A stretch of 9,205 nt of DNA from Chloroflexota bacterium (GTDB lineage: Bacteria; Chloroflexota; Limnocylindria; Limnocylindrales; CSP1-4): positions 1-9,205 of the forward strand of contig DAIDTV010000051.1 of the NCBI GenBank assembly GCA_027457005.1, read 5' to 3'. The notes under the pieces were generated by a model. It had not been told where the DNA came from and did no database searches. It saw only the letters and a list, made by a program, of their open reading frames with translations. The position numbers and the translations under genes are program-made. Shown here in pieces: positions 6,707 through 9,205 of this stretch (its first letter is position 1; every line of letters begins with the position of its first letter).

Positions 6707-7563
6707 GGCGAGGCCTCCCCCTCCCCGAACGACGATTCGTCGCCGGGGTCGGTGGCCCCGATGAACCGGGGCGGCCGGAGGTGCCCGCCGGGATATCCGA
6801 GGTTCCGCCCGGTCCCGGTCCGCAGCAGGGCCCCGCGGAGATCATCGCGGATGTCGCGGCTGTACTTGCGCAGCTGCCGGCCGTACATGACGACCTGGAA
6901 CCCGAACGTCCAGAACTCGCCGTGCCATCCCGTCCGGTGCTCCAGGATCGCGCGGCGCAGGTCCTCGGCCGTGTGCCCCGGGAAGGTGGTGTACCCCGTG
7001 GCGATCGCCTCGAGCAGGTGCGCGTCGCTCCCGCCGACGGCGGCCATCCCCAGCTCATCGGCCAGCTCGACGACCCTGGCATGGTGGGTGCGGCCCGCCG
7101 AGGTCGGGTTGAACGCCTCCACGGCGTCCAGGTGATATCGCGGATCGGGATCGGCATGGAGCCGCCGGATCGACCGGCCGCTCGCGCAGATCGGGTATGG
7201 CGCGAGGGGATGCGCGGCGATGGCGAGGCCACCCTGCTCGTGCACCGCGGCGATCGTCGCGCGGAACGATTGCAGCGGCCGGACCCGCTCCTGCAGGAAC
7301 AGGGCCAGGAGATGGCCGCCGCGCGTGGTGACCTCCTCGCCGATGATCACCTCCACGCGCGAGTTCCGGGCACGGGCGAGCGCACGGGCAGCCAGCGCGG
7401 CATCGACCCGCTCGTGGTCGGCGATGCCGATGACGTCGAGGTCGGTGTGCTGCTCGACGTGATCGAGGATCTCGTCGATGCCGGCCACCCCGTCCGACGC
7501 CAGCGTGTGGATGTGGAGATCGGCGCGTCCCAGTCGGTCCGGCCCTTCATCGTGGTGAGTCAT
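6703..7563 (-). CDS. PHP-domain metal-dependent phosphoesterase
   Basis: This 286-residue protein is probably a cytoplasmic phosphoesterase of the PHP superfamily, using a metal cluster held by His and Asp/Glu. All the motifs are present: DLHIHTLASDG (H17, H19, D24), IADHE (D49, H50), GEEVTT and GGHLL (E77, H84), AAHP (H118), VEAFN (E149) and GGSDAH (D180, H182). The arrangement resembles the TrpH/RNase AM (YciV) branch rather than histidinol phosphatase or polymerase PHP domains. About 100 residues follow the last motif, including FWTFGFQVVMYG, and end in a Gly/Asp/Glu-rich tail. The ATG overlaps the upstream acyltransferase stop as ATGA, and its own stop overlaps the GT4 start, so the three genes are translationally coupled. 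The substrate is unknown. Its position suggests a phosphate-removing step in lipid or sugar metabolism, but nucleotide or RNA substrates are equally allowed by the family. Confidence 0.88.
   Translation of the reverse strand: MTHHDEGPDRLGRADLHIHTLASDGVAGIDEILDHVEQHTDLDVIGIADHERVDAALAARALARARNSRVEVIIGEEVTTRGGHLLALFLQERVRPLQSFRATIAAVHEQGGLAIAAHPLAPYPICASGRSIRRLHADPDPRYHLDAVEAFNPTSAGRTHHARVVELADELGMAAVGGSDAHLLEAIATGYTTFPGHTAEDLRRAILEHRTGWHGEFWTFGFQVVMYGRQLRKYSRDIRDDLRGALLRTGTGRNLGYPGGHLRPPRFIGATDPGDESSFGEGEASP
6714..6720 (-). promoter_or_regulatory. Shine-Dalgarno site for the TTG-started PimA-like gene
   Basis: On the minus strand GGGGAGG (6720 to 6714) is followed by seven bases and then TTG (6706-6704). 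This supports the rare TTG as the true start, together with the well-placed first residues MKIGLVTPY typical of GT4 proteins. Confidence 0.75.
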
Positions 7564-8609
7564 GCCCGTTCCCGTCCATTCCGTCCCGGCGCCGGCCGGT
7601 CATCTCCGGGTGCCTCCGGCGCCGGCGTCATCCCGCCGGCCGGGTCCCGGGCGAGGTCGTCCCAGATCGGCTGGAAGATCGACCACCACTGTTCCGGCGC
7701 CCGGGCGATCAGTCCCTCGAACGCGCGGGCCACCTCGTCCAGGAACCCCCGCGCCCGTTCGTGCCGTGTGCCCGGTGGTGGCGGGTCGAGCGGCACCACG
7801 AACGCCCGGTAGTCCGACCAGCCGATCCTGATGGCGGCGGCCACGCAGGCGGGCACCCCCGCATCGACGGCGATGATGCCGGGTCCCGCCGGCAGCCGTG
7901 CCGGTGCGCCGAACAGGGTGACCGGGACACCCGGTCCGGCCACCGCGCGGTCCGCGATGAACCCGACGATCTCTCCGCGCGCCAGCGCCCGTTCGATGGC
8001 CCCTCGCGCGCCGCGCGTCGGGATGATCTCGACGCCGGTACGCGCCCGGGAGCGCTCCATGTACGCCTGCAGGGGCGCGTTGGGGAGCGTCTCCATGGGT
8101 GCGATGGCGTGCCGGCCACGGATCACCGTGATGTACTGTGCCGGAAGCTCCAGCGCGCCGAGGTGCAGGCCGACCACGATGACGGGACCGGCCCGCCCCA
8201 GTTCGCGCTCGACCAGCTCGGGATCGGCCAGCGCGAGGTGCCGCTCCAGGAAGGCTCGGTCCACGCGCGCGTTTCTCGCCACCTCGAGGTAGTAGCGCGC
8301 CCGGTGCCCGAACGCGTCCCGCAGGAGCCGCTCCAGCGCCGCCGGGTAATGCGCCGCGGCCTGCACGCGTGGCGACGCCATGCCGTTCGCGGCGAGCCAC
8401 TGGCAGACGCGCCGCAGGTTGGCCCGGGCCAGGGCACGCTGGCCCGGCGCCGCCAGGTACCACCCGGCGCCGGCCACGTGCGCGACGCGATGGAGGGGGG
8501 CACCGGGAAGCCGGGACGCGACGGCGGAGAGGGCCGACAGCGAACCCGCCCCGAGCCGCTGCCCGAGCGTCGCCCGTCCCGCCGGCCCGCGCGCCCCGAC
8601 CTCAGCCAC
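7560..8609 (-). CDS. LpxL/PatA-like membrane acyltransferase
   Basis: This 349-residue protein belongs to the lysophospholipid acyltransferase group containing LpxL/HtrB (lipid A) and PatA (acylation of phosphatidylinositol mannoside). It should transfer an acyl group onto a glycolipid at the inner membrane face. The HX4E motif is HLGALE (H149, E154 from the chosen start), followed by IADRAV (D220, R221), FGAPARLPAGPG and the C-terminal PEQWWSIFQPIW. The N-terminal 60 residues, with LSALSAVASRLPG, are the usual helix anchoring LpxL-type enzymes. I chose the GTG at 8609, nine bases after GGGGGAGG, which overlaps the upstream stop by eight bases. An upstream GTG at 8687 would give 375 residues with an Arg-rich extension and an 86-bp overlap, and is less likely; GTG at 8615 is too close to the site. 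The partner PimA-like gene supports a glycolipid substrate. No outer-membrane lipid A gene is seen. Confidence 0.87.
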   Translation of the reverse strand: MAEVGARGPAGRATLGQRLGAGSLSALSAVASRLPGAPLHRVAHVAGAGWYLAAPGQRALARANLRRVCQWLAANGMASPRVQAAAHYPAALERLLRDAFGHRARYYLEVARNARVDRAFLERHLALADPELVERELGRAGPVIVVGLHLGALELPAQYITVIRGRHAIAPMETLPNAPLQAYMERSRARTGVEIIPTRGARGAIERALARGEIVGFIADRAVAGPGVPVTLFGAPARLPAGPGIIAVDAGVPACVAAAIRIGWSDYRAFVVPLDPPPPGTRHERARGFLDEVARAFEGLIARAPEQWWSIFQPIWDDLARDPAGGMTPAPEAPGDDRPAPGRNGRERA

Positions 8610-9205
8610 CGGCACCCACCTCCCCCGGGAACGGCGCGGCAGCTTCCGGGTGCGGGGAGGAGGACGTCGCCGCTCGCCGGCGGGCACGCCGTGCCGCCCG
8701 CTCGTCGGTGTTCGAGACCGCCGCGCCGGCGCGAATTGCGAGCTCGTCCGCCTCGACGGCCGTTTCCGGCCAGATCGGCTTGAACGAATACCACTGGTCC
8801 GGCGCGATCTCGATGGCCCGCTGGAGCGCGTCGGCGATGGCCTGCGTCGCGGCCTGGATCTCCGCCGGAGACCCCCCGGGCACCTCGATCGACTCGCCGT
8901 GCTCGGCGTGGTACCGTCCGTCGGCCGCGCGCCGGTTCACCACCGGCACGATCGCCGCCCCGGTCTTGGCGGCGAGGACCGCGGGCCCTGCGGGAAGCGT
9001 GGTCCAGTCGCCGAAGAAGCGCACCGGGATGCCGTCCGGGCGGTAGCCCCAATCGACCAGGAGCGCGAGGATCCCCTGGTCGCGGAGCACCCGGTGGATC
9101 TCGCGCAGGTTGCGCCAGGCGATCACCTGGACGCCCCAGCGACGCCGCTGCTCGGCCAGCAGTTCGTACAGCTCGGGGTAGGCAGTGTCGTCCGCCACGC
9201 CGTAG
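8602..9205 (-). CDS. LpxL/PatA-like acyltransferase, C-terminal part (5' end outside window)
   Basis: The frame is open to the right edge (…YGVADDTAYPELYELL), so the GTG at 9198 is not a convincing start and the N-terminal half, with the HX4D/E catalytic motif, is outside. The visible 200 residues match the second half of the LpxL/PatA family: YPELYELLAEQRRRWG, a region IHRVLRDQGILALLVDWG, then PVRFFGDWTTLPAGPAVLA, TGAAIVPVV and the terminal APDQWYSFKPIW. The downstream acyltransferase shares this layout (FGxxxxLPAGP, AP-D/E-QW-W/Y-S…PIW), so the two look like diverged tandem paralogues. After PIW there is a tail of about 55 residues with a basic cluster (RRARRRAA) and Ser/Pro/Ala-rich end, unusual for the family and probably disordered. 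It is the first visible gene of the operon, which must start upstream. The likely role is one of two acylation steps on a glycolipid; which one is unknown. Confidence 0.85.
   Translation of the reverse strand, partial: YGVADDTAYPELYELLAEQRRRWGVQVIAWRNLREIHRVLRDQGILALLVDWGYRPDGIPVRFFGDWTTLPAGPAVLAAKTGAAIVPVVNRRAADGRYHAEHGESIEVPGGSPAEIQAATQAIADALQRAIEIAPDQWYSFKPIWPETAVEADELAIRAGAAVSNTDERAARRARRRAATSSSPHPEAAAPFPGEVGAGG
8619..8626 (-). promoter_or_regulatory. Shine-Dalgarno site fixing the acyltransferase start
   Basis: The minus strand reads GGGGGAGG (8626 to 8619). The GTG at 8609 is nine bases downstream, and the GTG at 8615 only three. The site lies inside the end of the upstream acyltransferase gene, so translation of the second acyltransferase is probably coupled to the first. 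Confidence 0.7.

Noticed and set aside
5459..7135. A 558-codon + strand open frame across the PimA-like and PHP genes
   Set aside because: It is antisense to two genes with complete catalytic motifs. Its composition (Val/Asp/His/Arg/Pro-rich, no domain) is that of an antisense shadow.
5757..7232. A 491-codon minus-strand frame running through both the GT4 and PHP genes
   Set aside because: It is out of frame with both motif-bearing genes, and Arg/Pro-rich like the other shadows.

Overview
The window is very GC-rich bacterial DNA (roughly 70% by eye, not counted). It has long genes, strong G/C third-position bias, GTG and TTG starts, and no RNA genes, CRISPR or mobile elements that I can see. 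The gene content is one giant fused membrane glycosyltransferase facing a lipid-glycosylation/acylation operon with a PimA-like mannosyltransferase. This fits a high-GC Chloroflexota lineage (Limnocylindria-like) or, less likely, an actinobacterium. The taxon is inference only.

Left part (2-5344, + strand): one reading frame, open at the left edge, encodes at least 1780 residues. An N-terminal GT-C membrane glycosyltransferase module is followed by a Pro/Gly/Ala linker and then a complete PMT-type (protein O-mannosyltransferase / phospholipid-carrier-dependent) module. Inside the PMT module about 459 residues look like a seven-bladed beta-propeller, itself carrying an alpha-helical insert. 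This block sits exactly between the consensus halves 'AFGD' and 'FGWRLP', in the first extracytoplasmic loop. It is the most unusual feature of the window.

Middle (5345-5509): a 165-bp intergenic region between convergent genes. It holds a perfect 26-bp tandem duplication and several GC hairpins without T-tracts, probably serving transcription termination from both sides.

Right part (5510-9205, - strand): four genes read right to left with small overlaps, clearly one operon entering from beyond the right edge. They are the C-terminal part of an LpxL/PatA-like acyltransferase, a second complete acyltransferase of the same family, a PHP-domain metallophosphoesterase and a PimA-like GT4 glycosyltransferase. 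Mycobacteria carry pgsA-patA-pimA together for phosphatidylinositol mannoside synthesis. Here the acyltransferase is doubled and a PHP phosphoesterase sits between acyltransferase and GT4. A reasonable model is that the operon builds an acylated glycosylated phospholipid on the cytoplasmic face. The convergent GT-C/PMT protein would use polyprenyl-phosphate sugars on the outer face. A shared pathway is inference from proximity.
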